In this document: positions 1 to 5,890 of the stretch, in pieces
How the letters are laid out: each line of letters begins with the position of its first letter
Position numbering within the stretch: position 1 is the first letter of the stretch
Assembly (NCBI GenBank): GCA_934338765.1
Contig: CAKRHL010000142.1
Coordinates: 1-5,890 of the forward strand
Direction: 5' to 3'
Length of the DNA stretch: 5,890 nt
From: an uncultured Lachnospiraceae bacterium
GTDB lineage: Bacteria > Bacillota > Clostridia > Lachnospirales > Lachnospiraceae
Program-made: the position numbers and the translations under genes
The notes under the pieces: model-generated
Databases searched by the model: none
Seen by the model: only the letters and a program-made list of their open reading frames with translations
What the model was told of the DNA's origin: nothing

Positions 1-2220
1 GTTACCAAGGTGAAGCTCAAACTCCTTCATGCCCTTGTTTACCACATAAGCCTTAATGGTATCGTTCTTCTCTTCGATGGCTTTTTTGATATCCTTAATG
101 AAGAGATAATCTCCGTTCTCAAATGGAAGCTCGCCCTGATACAGGAATGGAAGCATACCCCAGTTGATCAGGTTGGAACGATATCTCTTGGTTGCGTACT
201 CGTTGGCAATATTGGCAAAGCCGCCCAGTACCTTCTGGCAGGAAGCAGCCTGCTCTCTGGCAGAACCGTCCCCCGGTTTGACAGCAAAGATCGTAGAACC
301 GATCTGTGTCTCCTGTGGAGATACCTTAAAGGTGCTGTTGATGGTGTTGAATACCTCTTCTACCTCAGGGAGTGCAGCGAAGATATCCTCTCCTGCGACA
401 CGGGCTTTCTCGGCTGCCTGAACCTCTTTGGCACGTCCCACATAGGCAGGATCCTTACGGGAAAGGGTAAACTCTGCCAGACCCAGAGGGTTGGAACGGA
501 AGGAGGACGTCTCGCCGGATGGAATCAGCTCGTCTGTGGTGGTAACCGGATCGTGGATCTCGGATACGACCTTTAATACGAGGTTGTCAGTAAGGGCACT
601 CATCTCCGGCCAGTCCTTAATGTTAGGTCCGAATTTAACCTCAGTCTCAGGCTTTGCATTGCCCCAGCCGTTGTATACACGGTTCTCATAGATTGCACTG
701 TCAAAGAAGTATTTTGGCTTCTTGAAGTCTGCGTCAATATCCGTGGCAGCAGTCAGGTAACCCTGGTTGGCAGCAGTTGCTGCGATAGAACGGGCATCCA
801 TCAGTGCAACCGATGCGATCTGACCGTTATTGACCTTGGAACCTTCACGGTTCGGGAAGTTACGTGTAGAGTGACGGATGGACAGTCCATTGTTTGGAGG
901 AACGTCTCCGGCACCGAAGCAAGGACCGCAGAATGCGGAACGTACGGTTGCACCGGTCTCCATCAGGTCTGCAATGGTACCGTTCTTTACCAGCTCCATA
1001 AATACCGGCTGGCTGGAAGGATATACGCTCAGGGAGAACTCATCTGCACCGATGTACTTGCCGCGGAGAATATCAGCAGCATCACATACGTTCTCAAAGC
1101 CGCCGCCGGCACATCCGGCGATCACGCCCTGCTCTACATAGAGACGTCCATTGTGAACCTTATCCTTTAATGTATAGTTAACCTTATTATTATCCAGGCT
1201 GACTAATGCTCTCTTCTCTACATCATCCAGAATATCCATGAGGTTTGCGTTTAACTCCTCGATGGTATAAACATTGCTTGGATGGAATGGCATGGCGATC
1301 ATTGGTTTAATGGTTGACAGGTCAACATAAACCATACCGTCATAATAAGCAACATCAGCCGGCTTTAACTCTTTATAACTCTCCGGACGCTTGTGGATCT
1401 CATAGAACTCCTTGATCTTGTCATCGGTCGTCCAGATAGAGGACAGACAGGTGGTCTCAGTAGTCATAACGTCCACGCCGATACGGAAGTCAGCGGAAAG
1501 ATTGGCAACGCCGTCTCCCACGAACTCCATGACTTTATTATTTACATAACCATTGGCAAATACAGCTCCGATAATTGCCAGAGCAATATCCTGAGGACCA
1601 ACGCCTTTCTGAGGCTTACCGGTCAGATATACAGCGATCACGCCCGGCATATTGATATCATATGTACGGGAAAGAAGCTGTTTTACAAGCTCAGGACCAC
1701 CCTCACCCATTGCCATGGTACCAAGGGCACCGTAACGTGTATGGGAATCGGAACCGAGGATCATCTTGCCGCCCTCTGCCAGCATCTCACGGGCATACTG
1801 GTGAATGACTGCCTGATGAGGAGGAACATAGATTCCACCGTATTTCTTGGCGCAGGAAAGACCGAACATGTGGTCGTCCTCGTTGATGGTTCCGCCTACT
1901 GCGCAGAGACTGTTATGACAGTTTGTCAGAACATATGGGATCGGGAATTTTTCCAGTCCGGATGCACGCGCTGTCTGAATGATTCCGACAAATGTAATAT
2001 CGTGAGATGTCAATTTGTCAAACTTGATCTGAAGCTGATCCATATTGCCGGAGGTGTTATGAGCCTCTAAAATGCTATATGCCATGGTTCCTTTGGCAGC
2101 TTCTTCCTTACTTGGAGCCTGTCCACATTTGGCAGCAAGAGCTGCGGCAGCTTCGCCGTTGTCCTCTACGATATCTGTGCCGTTTACCAGATAAACTCCG
2201 TTGTCATACAATTTTATCAT
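1..2220 (-). CDS. Aconitase-superfamily hydratase, YbhJ-like (C-terminus cut by window edge)
   Basis: 740 codons are open from the start to the left edge with no stop; E. coli YbhJ is about 750 residues, so only a short C-terminal tail should be missing. The fold is that of aconitase. Three cysteines placed like the 4Fe-4S ligands are C370 (in GCAGGG) and C431/C434 (in CGPC); the D158-S159-H160 motif and H140 match the aconitase DSH and HQ sites; R453 and R458 (in STRNFPNR) and R575 (in SSFRSNP) match substrate-binding arginines. The swivel domain carries GDGSAREQ around 650-657. The family dehydrates or hydrates small hydroxy-acids in the cytosol, but the substrate of this branch is unknown to me. 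Several active-site positions differ from true aconitase: D100 is C101, N446 is T452, S643 is A654, and probably E262 is D250. It is therefore safer called a hydratase than aconitate hydratase. The start at 2220 is chosen because GAGG lies 6 bases upstream; an in-frame ATG at 2232 would place that GAGG inside the gene. It is transcribed divergently from pyrB. Confidence 0.9.
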   Translation of the reverse strand, partial: MIKLYDNGVYLVNGTDIVEDNGEAAAALAAKCGQAPSKEEAAKGTMAYSILEAHNTSGNMDQLQIKFDKLTSHDITFVGIIQTARASGLEKFPIPYVLTNCHNSLCAVGGTINEDDHMFGLSCAKKYGGIYVPPHQAVIHQYAREMLAEGGKMILGSDSHTRYGALGTMAMGEGGPELVKQLLSRTYDINMPGVIAVYLTGKPQKGVGPQDIALAIIGAVFANGYVNNKVMEFVGDGVANLSADFRIGVDVMTTETTCLSSIWTTDDKIKEFYEIHKRPESYKELKPADVAYYDGMVYVDLSTIKPMIAMPFHPSNVYTIEELNANLMDILDDVEKRALVSLDNNKVNYTLKDKVHNGRLYVEQGVIAGCAGGGFENVCDAADILRGKYIGADEFSLSVYPSSQPVFMELVKNGTIADLMETGATVRSAFCGPCFGAGDVPPNNGLSIRHSTRNFPNREGSKVNNGQIASVALMDARSIAATAANQGYLTAATDIDADFKKPKYFFDSAIYENRVYNGWGNAKPETEVKFGPNIKDWPEMSALTDNLVLKVVSEIHDPVTTTDELIPSGETSSFRSNPLGLAEFTLSRKDPAYVGRAKEVQAAEKARVAGEDIFAALPEVEEVFNTINSTFKVSPQETQIGSTIFAVKPGDGSAREQAASCQKVLGGFANIANEYATKRYRSNLINWGMLPFLYQGELPFENGDYLFIKDIKKAIEEKNDTIKAYVVNKGMKEFELHLGN

Positions 2221-2224
2221 AGAC

Positions 2225-2231
2225 TTCCTCA
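2225..2231 (-). promoter_or_regulatory. Ribosome binding site of the hydratase gene
   Basis: On the minus strand TGAGGAA precedes the ATG at 2220, with GAGG ending 6 bases before the start. It supports the 2220 start over the in-frame ATG at 2232, which has no comparable purine-rich site and overlaps this motif. Confidence 0.6.
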
Positions 2232-2235
2232 TTTC

Positions 2236-2283
2236 TGCGCTGATGGTTATTTATGGAAAACTATGCCGGACAGCGCACCGGCA
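2236..2283 (-). promoter_or_regulatory. Possible pseudoknot or alternative hairpin in the hydratase 5' leader
   Basis: Read on the minus strand, TGCCGG and CCGGCA form a perfect 6-bp stem (2278-2283 with 2264-2269) around an 8-base loop. Seven of the loop bases, TGCGCTG (2271-2277), are perfectly complementary to CAGCGCA (2236-2242), which lies just upstream of the ribosome site. The parts are in the order of an H-type pseudoknot, with a 21-base A/T-rich linker. Alternatively the two pairings could exclude each other. The complementarity is seen directly; folding and any regulatory role are inferred. It does not match a riboswitch class I recognise. Confidence 0.35.
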
Positions 2284-2315
2284 CATGTTATAGGATCAAT
2301 AATCCCGCAGTCTTT

Positions 2316-2344
2316 ATTATTATGGAAACATGATAAAAAGTCAA
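2316..2344 (-). promoter_or_regulatory. Predicted sigma-A promoter of the hydratase gene
   Basis: On the minus strand TTGACT (-35, 2339-2344) and AATAAT (-10, 2316-2321) are separated by 17 bases. A second overlapping TTGACT lies at 2344-2349 and could pair with CATAAT at a 19-base spacing. Either reading gives a leader of about 90 bases before the start codon, which contains the possible pseudoknot. Confidence 0.5.
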
Positions 2345-2353
2345 GTCAATATA

Positions 2354-2382
2354 TTGCCATCAGGGGTGAGTTGTAGTAAAAT
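2354..2382 (+). promoter_or_regulatory. Predicted sigma-A promoter of pyrBI
   Basis: TTGCCA (-35, 2354-2359) and TAAAAT (-10, 2377-2382) are separated by 17 bases. Transcription would begin near 2388-2390, at the end of an A6 run, leaving only about 28-30 bases before the pyrB start codon. That is too short for a PyrR-type attenuator, and no terminator hairpin lies between promoter and gene. The -35 is only 9 bases from the -35 of the divergent hydratase promoter. Confidence 0.55.
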
Positions 2383-2404
2383 AGAAAAAATTGAAATTTG
2401 AGAT

Positions 2405-2410
2405 AGGAGG
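2405..2410 (+). promoter_or_regulatory. Ribosome binding site of pyrB
   Basis: A perfect AGGAGG ends 7 bases before the ATG at 2418. It settles the start: an in-frame TTG at 2391 would put this site inside the coding region and add nine residues not expected in the family. Confidence 0.85.
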
Positions 2411-2417
2411 CAAATGT

Positions 2418-3341
2418 ATGCGACATCTTATCAGCCCACAGGATTTATCCATGGAGGAACTGGAGGAACTCCTGACACTGGGACAGGACATTATGAATAA
2501 CCAGAGCAAATATGCTCATGTCTGTGATGGTAAAAAACTTGCTACTTTATTTTATGAACCAAGTACACGTACCCGATTAAGCTTTGAGGCTGCCATGATC
2601 AATATGGGGGGACAGGTACTTGGTTTTTCTGAGGCTTCTTCCAGCTCAGCATCTAAGGGAGAAAGTGTTGCGGATACGATCCGTGTCATCTCCTGCTATG
2701 CGGATATCTGTGCCATGCGTCATCCAAAGGAGGGTGCTCCGACGGTGGCGGCAATGCACTCTTCCATTCCGGTGATCAATGCCGGAGATGGTGGACACAA
2801 TCATCCGACCCAGACCTTGACGGATCTGTTGACCATCAAGACACAGACAGGACGGCTGGACAACCTGACCATTGGTATGTGTGGTGACCTGAAGTTTGGA
2901 CGTACGGTTCATTCTCTGATCAATGCAATGGTCCGGTTCCCAAATGTAAAGTTCGTTCTGATCTCTCCGGAGGAGCTGCGGATCCCGAGTTATCTGCGTC
3001 GTGAGGTGTTGGATGCCGGCAATATTGAATACATAGAGACGGACAAGCTGGAGGAAAATATGCCAAAGCTTGATATTCTTTATATGACCAGAGTGCAGAG
3101 AGAGCGTTTCTTTAATGAGGAGGATTACATCCGATTAAAGGACAGCTTCATCTTAACGAAGGATAAGCTTCAGTATGCCAAGAAGGATATGTACATTCTG
3201 CATCCTCTTCCACGAGTCAATGAGATCTCCACGGATGTGGATGATGATCCGCGGGCAGTTTACTTTAAGCAGGTTCAGAATGGCGTATACATGAGAATGG
3301 CATTGATCATGAAGTTATTGGAGGTGGAGATACCATGTTAA
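2418..3341 (+). CDS. pyrB: Aspartate carbamoyltransferase catalytic subunit PyrB
   Basis: The 307-residue protein joins carbamoyl phosphate and L-aspartate to give N-carbamoyl-aspartate and phosphate, the first committed step of pyrimidine synthesis in the cytosol. Length matches the family (E. coli 310). The carbamoyl-phosphate site is seen in [12 protein letters not shown] (STRTR at 49-53). The mobile 80s loop is [10 protein letters not shown] with K80. HPTQ lies at 129-132, the aspartate-domain GRT at 161-163, R225 and Q227 in TRVQRERF (the E. coli R229/Q231 positions), and HPLPR at 262-266. All key catalytic residues I can check are present. The stop overlaps the pyrI start by 7 bases, so the two chains are probably translationally coupled and made in matched amounts. 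By analogy with E. coli the product would assemble as two catalytic trimers joined by three regulatory dimers. Confidence 0.97.
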   Translation: MRHLISPQDLSMEELEELLTLGQDIMNNQSKYAHVCDGKKLATLFYEPSTRTRLSFEAAMINMGGQVLGFSEASSSSASKGESVADTIRVISCYADICAMRHPKEGAPTVAAMHSSIPVINAGDGGHNHPTQTLTDLLTIKTQTGRLDNLTIGMCGDLKFGRTVHSLINAMVRFPNVKFVLISPEELRIPSYLRREVLDAGNIEYIETDKLEENMPKLDILYMTRVQRERFFNEEDYIRLKDSFILTKDKLQYAKKDMYILHPLPRVNEISTDVDDDPRAVYFKQVQNGVYMRMALIMKLLEVEIPC

Positions 3342-3760
3342 ATATCGGAGGACTGAATCAGGGAATCGTGATCGATCATATCCAGGCCGGCGGTGCCATG
3401 AAGATTTATGAATATCTCAATCTGGAAAAGCTGGACTGTTCTGTGGCGATCATCAAAAATGCCAAAAGTAATAAAATGGGCAAAAAGGACATCATTAAGA
3501 TCGAAGGTGACCTTGACATTGATCTTAATGTGCTGGGAGTTTTGGATCACAGTATTACGATCAATATCATTAAGAATGCAGAAATCGTGGAGAAGCATCA
3601 GCTTTCCCTGCCGGATACTGTGACGAATATTATCAAGTGCAAGAATCCGCGCTGCATTACTTCCATCGAGCAGGAGCTTCCACATAAGTTTAAGCTTACG
3701 GATCGGGAGAACCGGATCTACCGCTGTATTTACTGTGAGTCCAAGTTTAAAGGGAATTGA
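3335..3760 (+). CDS. pyrI: Aspartate carbamoyltransferase regulatory subunit PyrI
   Basis: This 141-residue regulatory chain binds nucleotides and tunes the activity of PyrB; in E. coli CTP and UTP inhibit and ATP activates. The N-terminal allosteric domain (about 1-95) has the family features GIVIDHI near residues 10-16, the [11 protein letters not shown] segment at 48-58, and ATVN-like SITIN at 73-77. The C-terminal zinc domain has four cysteines, C102-X4-C107 and C131-X2-C134, with exactly the spacing of E. coli C109/C114/C138/C141; it would bind zinc and contact the catalytic chain. It is about 12 residues shorter than E. coli PyrI, mostly at the two ends. GGAGGTGG upstream and the 7-base overlap with pyrB support the ATG at 3335. 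Which nucleotides act as effectors here cannot be read from the sequence. Confidence 0.96.
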   Translation: MLNIGGLNQGIVIDHIQAGGAMKIYEYLNLEKLDCSVAIIKNAKSNKMGKKDIIKIEGDLDIDLNVLGVLDHSITINIIKNAEIVEKHQLSLPDTVTNIIKCKNPRCITSIEQELPHKFKLTDRENRIYRCIYCESKFKGN

Positions 3761-3791
3761 TGGGAATTTTTCAGAAAACGCATATAAAAGT

Positions 3792-3837
3792 AAAAGCCAC
3801 CGGGACTTCATGAAATATGAGGTTCGGTGGCTTTTTT
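3792..3837 (+). terminator. Rho-independent terminator of pyrBI, probably two-way
   Basis: GCCACCG (3796-3802) pairs perfectly with CGGTGGC (3825-3831). The stem extends inward through G-U pairs and one bulged A to a GAAAT loop at 3812-3816. It is followed by T6 at 3832-3837 on the plus strand. On the minus strand the same hairpin is followed by CTTTTACTTTTAT, so it can also end the convergent lipoprotein gene, whose stop codon is about 30 bases away. Confidence 0.9.
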
Positions 3838-3867
3838 AGAGTTTCCGAATTATTTTATCGCTTTGTT

Positions 3868-5031
3868 TTATGCAATGCGGAATACCACTTTGGATACATT
3901 TCCGGCGGTATCCTTTACCTTAACGGCATAACGTCCCTTTTTCTTAAGGACTGCCTTTTTGGTACCGGCTTTCTTTCCATTGATGGTCACGGATTTTACC
4001 TTCACGTTATCCTTAAATTTTAAGGTGACAGGCTTTGTAACCTTCTTGCCGTTTTTGATTCCCTTGATCACAGGTTTTTTCCGGTCAACACGGAAGGTCA
4101 CAGAGGATACATTGCCCTGGGCATCCGCAACGGTGATCTTGTAGGTTTTATTGACGGAAGCCTTCAGAGAGGTATTGCCGATGGCAATTCCATTTACGGT
4201 AACGGACTTTACGTTTACGTTATCGGTAATGGTAAGCTTGACAGCCTTGTTGTATAAACCGTTGTTCTTCACCCCTGAGATTACAGGTGCCTCGGTATCT
4301 GCAGAAAGGGGATTTCCGGCTGTCACAGCGATCAGCTTGCTGTCGGCAGGCAGATTATCGGTGCTCCAGCTTGCGGTTGCCCCGTTGATGGTTCCGTTGC
4401 TTTCCGTGACATTTGCAGGGAAAGTAATGGCGTAATCCATGATCAATCCGCAGGACTTCATGTAGGCATAAACGCTGTCGTATCCATTTAAGGACTTGGT
4501 GTCAATCTTGCCGATCTCGGCATAGGAGGCACTGCTGGAAATCTTCGACATATCGGATGACATGGAAGAGGTCATGGAATCTGAGGTGCTGGTGACCTTC
4601 GCCGTGAAGGTGCTGCCATCCAGTGTCATTTCTGAAAATGGCGCAGCGGTGATCGTCTCTGTGGTATATAATGCTGCGTTAGCGGAGCCTTCTTTTAACT
4701 TGCTGATGTAGGTATTCAGATCTGTCAGTGTGGACTTCATCACCTCTGTATTCGCAAAGGAAAGCTGGCGGCTGAAGGTAATGTAGGTCATGCCGTTGAT
4801 ATTCTCCTCCCCGCGGGTAAAATCCGTGGACATCAGCGGTGACGTGTTCGCAGACTGGCTTAAGGATGTCTCAAAGGTCTGCTTTTCGTAAAGATACTTT
4901 ACGGTGTAGGAACAGGTTCCGTCGGCATTTAATGTCAGGACCACTCCCTGCCCCATGCAGCCGGTCAGTGCGCCGACCATCAGGATCAGTGTCAGCATCA
5001 AACAGGATAATTTCTTTTTCGTTTTTTTCAT
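3868..5031 (-). CDS. Secreted lipoprotein with LppM-like region and two C-terminal Ig-like repeats
   Basis: The 387-residue protein starts with a lysine-rich n-region (MKKTKKK), a hydrophobic core at 8-22 and the lipobox LTGC, so C25 should be lipidated and the protein held on the outer face of the membrane. Residues 28-240 open with VVLTLNADGTCSYTVKY and close with ITFPANVTESNGTINGATA and SWSTDNLPA. This pattern recalls the LppM domain of actinobacterial and clostridial lipoproteins, a resemblance judged by eye. A Ser/Met-rich stretch at 148-170 looks like a flexible loop. Two related repeats follow, about 245-316 and 317-387, each with a PVI.G(V/I)KN start, a DNV.VKSVT(V/I)NG core and a D..GNVS.V.FR end, as in bacterial Ig-like domains. 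The last repeat holds 21 lysines in about 71 residues and may bind anionic wall polymers (inference). GGAGG ends 6 bases before the ATG. It appears to be a single-gene unit. No enzymatic motif is seen, and its exact function is unknown. Confidence 0.85.
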   Translation of the reverse strand: MKKTKKKLSCLMLTLILMVGALTGCMGQGVVLTLNADGTCSYTVKYLYEKQTFETSLSQSANTSPLMSTDFTRGEENINGMTYITFSRQLSFANTEVMKSTLTDLNTYISKLKEGSANAALYTTETITAAPFSEMTLDGSTFTAKVTSTSDSMTSSMSSDMSKISSSASYAEIGKIDTKSLNGYDSVYAYMKSCGLIMDYAITFPANVTESNGTINGATASWSTDNLPADSKLIAVTAGNPLSADTEAPVISGVKNNGLYNKAVKLTITDNVNVKSVTVNGIAIGNTSLKASVNKTYKITVADAQGNVSSVTFRVDRKKPVIKGIKNGKKVTKPVTLKFKDNVKVKSVTINGKKAGTKKAVLKKKGRYAVKVKDTAGNVSKVVFRIA

Positions 5032-5078
5032 TCATTTCCTCCAATCAAAATTATTGTCTTGTGGATGGTTACTTTATA

Positions 5079-5107
5079 ATCTTAACATTAATGCAGAGAA
5101 ATCACAA
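5079..5107 (-). promoter_or_regulatory. Predicted promoter of the lipoprotein gene
   Basis: On the minus strand TTGTGA (-35, 5102-5107) and TAAGAT (-10, 5079-5084) are 17 bases apart, and TGT directly before the -10 gives an extended -10. It lies immediately after the hairpin that ends the gtrA-like gene, which supports independent transcription. The -10 matches consensus in only four of six bases. Confidence 0.4.
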
Positions 5108-5108
5108 G

Positions 5109-5155
5109 AAAAAAGGTATTCTCTTCCCTAATTATAGGAAGAAAATACCTTTTTT
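5109..5155 (-). terminator. Rho-independent terminator after the gtrA-like gene, two-way in form
   Basis: GGTATT (5115-5120) pairs with AATACC (5144-5149) and, after one C/A mismatch, TCTTCC (5122-5127) pairs with GGAAGA (5137-5142). On the minus strand the stem is followed by T6 then CTTG, as expected for ending the gene that stops at 5163. The plus strand also has a T6 run (5150-5155), though no plus-strand gene ends here. Confidence 0.82.
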
Positions 5156-5162
5156 ATGATTC

Positions 5163-5576
5163 TCATATTTTGTAAATATAATATTTACGGACTGCAAAGT
5201 TCCAAAGAAATACGATGAAGGTCGCAGTAATCTTTGCCATAATCTTAACCATGCCATAATATTCCACAAGGCCATACATGAATATCACGTTTAAGACCAG
5301 TCCAATGGCACCTGCCATAAAGATCTGGCACATCTCCCGCCAGATGGAACGGTCCGTGACCACATCCTTGAAGGTAATGGCGCGGCCTAACATCCAGTTA
5401 AAGTAAAGGCCGATCACGAAGGCTATGATGGTACTCCAAAGGTATGACAGCCTTGTAAAATAGACCAGTCCTGCAAAACAGCACCATTCCATAATAGCAC
5501 CGCTGCCTCCGACGATAACATAGGAGCCAAACTGGTGGAAAAGCTCCTGCCAGTGCTCTTTATCTGATGGAAACAT
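5163..5576 (-). CDS. GtrA-family small membrane protein
   Basis: The 137-residue protein has four predicted membrane segments, about 17-40, 45-65, 84-106 and 111-130, which is the usual size and topology of GtrA-family proteins. Family-typical features are FNWMLGRAITF at 59-69 after segment two and the closing WNFAVRKYYIYK at 125-136. Family members are thought to help move polyprenyl-linked sugars across the membrane for glycosylation of wall polymers, O-antigen or teichoic acid. No sugar transferase lies next to it in this window, so its substrate is unknown. The open frame continues upstream to 5855, but the start at 5576 is chosen because AGGAGG lies 8 bases before it, the family begins here, and the upstream extension would cover a likely promoter. 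It is divergent from the regulator at 5806. Confidence 0.88.
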   Translation of the reverse strand: MFPSDKEHWQELFHQFGSYVIVGGSGAIMEWCCFAGLVYFTRLSYLWSTIIAFVIGLYFNWMLGRAITFKDVVTDRSIWREMCQIFMAGAIGLVLNVIFMYGLVEYYGMVKIMAKITATFIVFLWNFAVRKYYIYKI

Positions 5577-5584
5577 TTCTGAAT

Positions 5585-5590
5585 CCTCCT
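5585..5590 (-). promoter_or_regulatory. Ribosome binding site of the gtrA-like gene
   Basis: A perfect AGGAGG on the minus strand, 8 bases before the ATG at 5576. It decides the start against the longer frame beginning at 5855. Confidence 0.85.
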
Positions 5591-5652
5591 CTTTCGTTTC
5601 TGATTTTTGACATAAATTTGACAAAATCTTCAAAAATTTAACACAGTCAAGG

Positions 5653-5681
5653 ATTCTATCATATTTTTTAATGTTTGGCAA
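5653..5681 (-). promoter_or_regulatory. Predicted sigma-A promoter of the gtrA-like gene
   Basis: On the minus strand TTGCCA (-35, 5676-5681) and TAGAAT (-10, 5653-5658) are exactly 17 bases apart, with an A/T-rich spacer. The leader would be about 70 bases. It has no clear terminator-like hairpin. Confidence 0.55.
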
Positions 5682-5730
5682 CTTTTTTTCACCTGTTAGC
5701 TGTGATTTTTGACCTCTTGGGTGATTTGTA

Positions 5731-5759
5731 TTTACAAGGGAAAGGTTTCTATCTATAAT
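5731..5759 (+). promoter_or_regulatory. Predicted sigma-A promoter of the LytTR-like gene
   Basis: TTTACA (-35, 5731-5736) and a perfect TATAAT (-10, 5754-5759) are 17 bases apart, a near-consensus promoter. Transcription would begin near 5766, about 40 bases before the start codon. A 5-bp inverted repeat, TTGTA-TT-TACAA (5726-5737), overlaps the -35 and could be an operator, though so short a palindrome can arise by chance. Confidence 0.62.
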
Positions 5760-5805
5760 AAGCACATATCTTGGCTGAGTAAGAAAATAAAGAGAGGCGG
5801 TGTTT

Positions 5806-5890
5806 ATGAAGATAAAAATTGAACTGGACAGTGATCTGACAGAAAATGAGGTCATTATCCGATGCCCGGCTCTGACTGAGGATATTCAGA
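5806..5890 (+). CDS. N-terminal start of a probable LytTR-family transcriptional regulator (cut by window edge)
   Basis: Only 28 codons are visible, starting MKIKIELDSDLTENEVIIRC and continuing to TEDIQ at the edge. This opening resembles small LytTR DNA-binding regulators of Clostridia, which begin with a short beta-strand and acidic segment before the LytTR domain and are often followed by a DUF3021 membrane protein. The LytTR domain itself lies outside the window, so the call rests on recognising the N-terminus alone. An imperfect ribosome site (GAGGCGGTG) lies 5 bases before the ATG, and a near-consensus promoter stands at 5731-5759. It is transcribed divergently from the gtrA-like gene. 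Confidence 0.6.
   Translation, partial: MKIKIELDSDLTENEVIIRCPALTEDIQ

Larger units (their letters stand above)
5577..5805. other. Divergent control region between the gtrA-like and LytTR-like genes
   Basis: These 229 A/T-rich bases hold a promoter for each gene, with the -35 boxes about 50 bases apart. An exact 11-base direct repeat, TGATTTTTGAC, occurs at 5601-5611 and 5703-5713. The first copy lies in the transcribed leader of the gtrA-like gene; the second lies between the two promoters. Apart from these I see no gene or RNA structure. Confidence 0.6.

Noticed and set aside
10..2070. Several plus-strand open frames (for example 10-576, 871-1170, 1393-2070)
   Set aside because: They lie opposite the hydratase gene, have no family resemblance or good ribosome sites, and the minus-strand frame is unbroken over 740 codons with clear aconitase motifs.
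2394..2400. AAATTTG as an E. coli-like pyrBI slippage start
   Set aside because: It lies about 12 bases beyond the -10, too far for the expected start near 2388-2390, so the match in sequence is probably chance.
2391..2417. In-frame TTG at 2391 as the pyrB start
   Set aside because: It would place the perfect AGGAGG (2405-2410) inside the gene and leave no ribosome site of its own; the family begins at the ATG at 2418.
2646..2912. Minus-strand open frame inside pyrB
   Set aside because: It is opposite a highly conserved catalytic gene and shows no recognisable motif.
3338..3811. Minus-strand open frame opposite pyrI
   Set aside because: PyrI is certain from its zinc cysteines; the antisense frame runs through the terminator hairpin and lacks family features.
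3817..4435. Plus-strand open frames opposite the lipoprotein gene, and another at 4839-5159
   Set aside because: They are shadows of the lipoprotein frame; the first begins inside the terminator hairpin, and the last runs across the lipoprotein promoter and the second hairpin.
5618..5623. Perfect TTGACA on the plus strand as a -35 box
   Set aside because: No acceptable -10 follows at 16-18 bases (acacag at 5641), and a better promoter for the plus-strand gene lies at 5731-5759.
5577..5855. N-terminal extension of the gtrA-like gene up to 5855
   Set aside because: The extension has no family likeness, covers a 17-base-spaced promoter and the divergent promoter, and overlaps the LytTR-like start; AGGAGG marks the start at 5576.

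Overview
The window reads as chromosomal DNA from a low-to-moderate G+C Gram-positive anaerobe of the class Clostridia, most likely Lachnospiraceae or a close relative. This rests on strong AGGAGG ribosome sites, sigma-A-type promoters, a separate pyrB-pyrI pair with a zinc-binding regulatory chain, a lipoprotein ending in Ig-like repeats, and the opening residues of a LytTR-type regulator. The family assignment is inference; no 16S or other marker is present. I see no insertion sequence, phage gene, tRNA, rRNA or CRISPR array.

Layout. Positions 1-2220 (minus strand) hold almost all of an aconitase-superfamily hydratase of the YbhJ-like type, whose last residues lie beyond the left edge. Positions 2221-2417 are a divergent control region: two back-to-back promoters and, on the hydratase side, a leader that could form a pseudoknot just before the ribosome site. 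Positions 2418-3760 (plus strand) carry pyrB and pyrI, overlapping by 7 bases and encoding the catalytic and regulatory chains of aspartate carbamoyltransferase. A hairpin with T-tracts on both strands (3792-3837) ends pyrBI and probably also the convergent lipoprotein gene (3868-5031, minus). That gene encodes a secreted lipoprotein with an LppM-like N-terminal region and two Ig-like repeats, the last one very lysine-rich. A second two-way hairpin (5109-5155) lies between the lipoprotein promoter and the end of a gtrA-family membrane gene (5163-5576, minus). Positions 5577-5805 are a second divergent control region, and from 5806 a LytTR-like regulator begins and runs off the right edge.

Functional links. 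Only pyrB and pyrI clearly work together, making and regulating the enzyme for the first committed step of pyrimidine synthesis. The hydratase shares only a divergent promoter region with them. The lipoprotein and the GtrA protein are both envelope proteins, but each appears to have its own promoter. The window looks like ordinary core genome. I found no clear undescribed multi-gene system. The best leads are the altered active site of the hydratase, its possible pseudoknot leader, and the uncharacterised lipoprotein.
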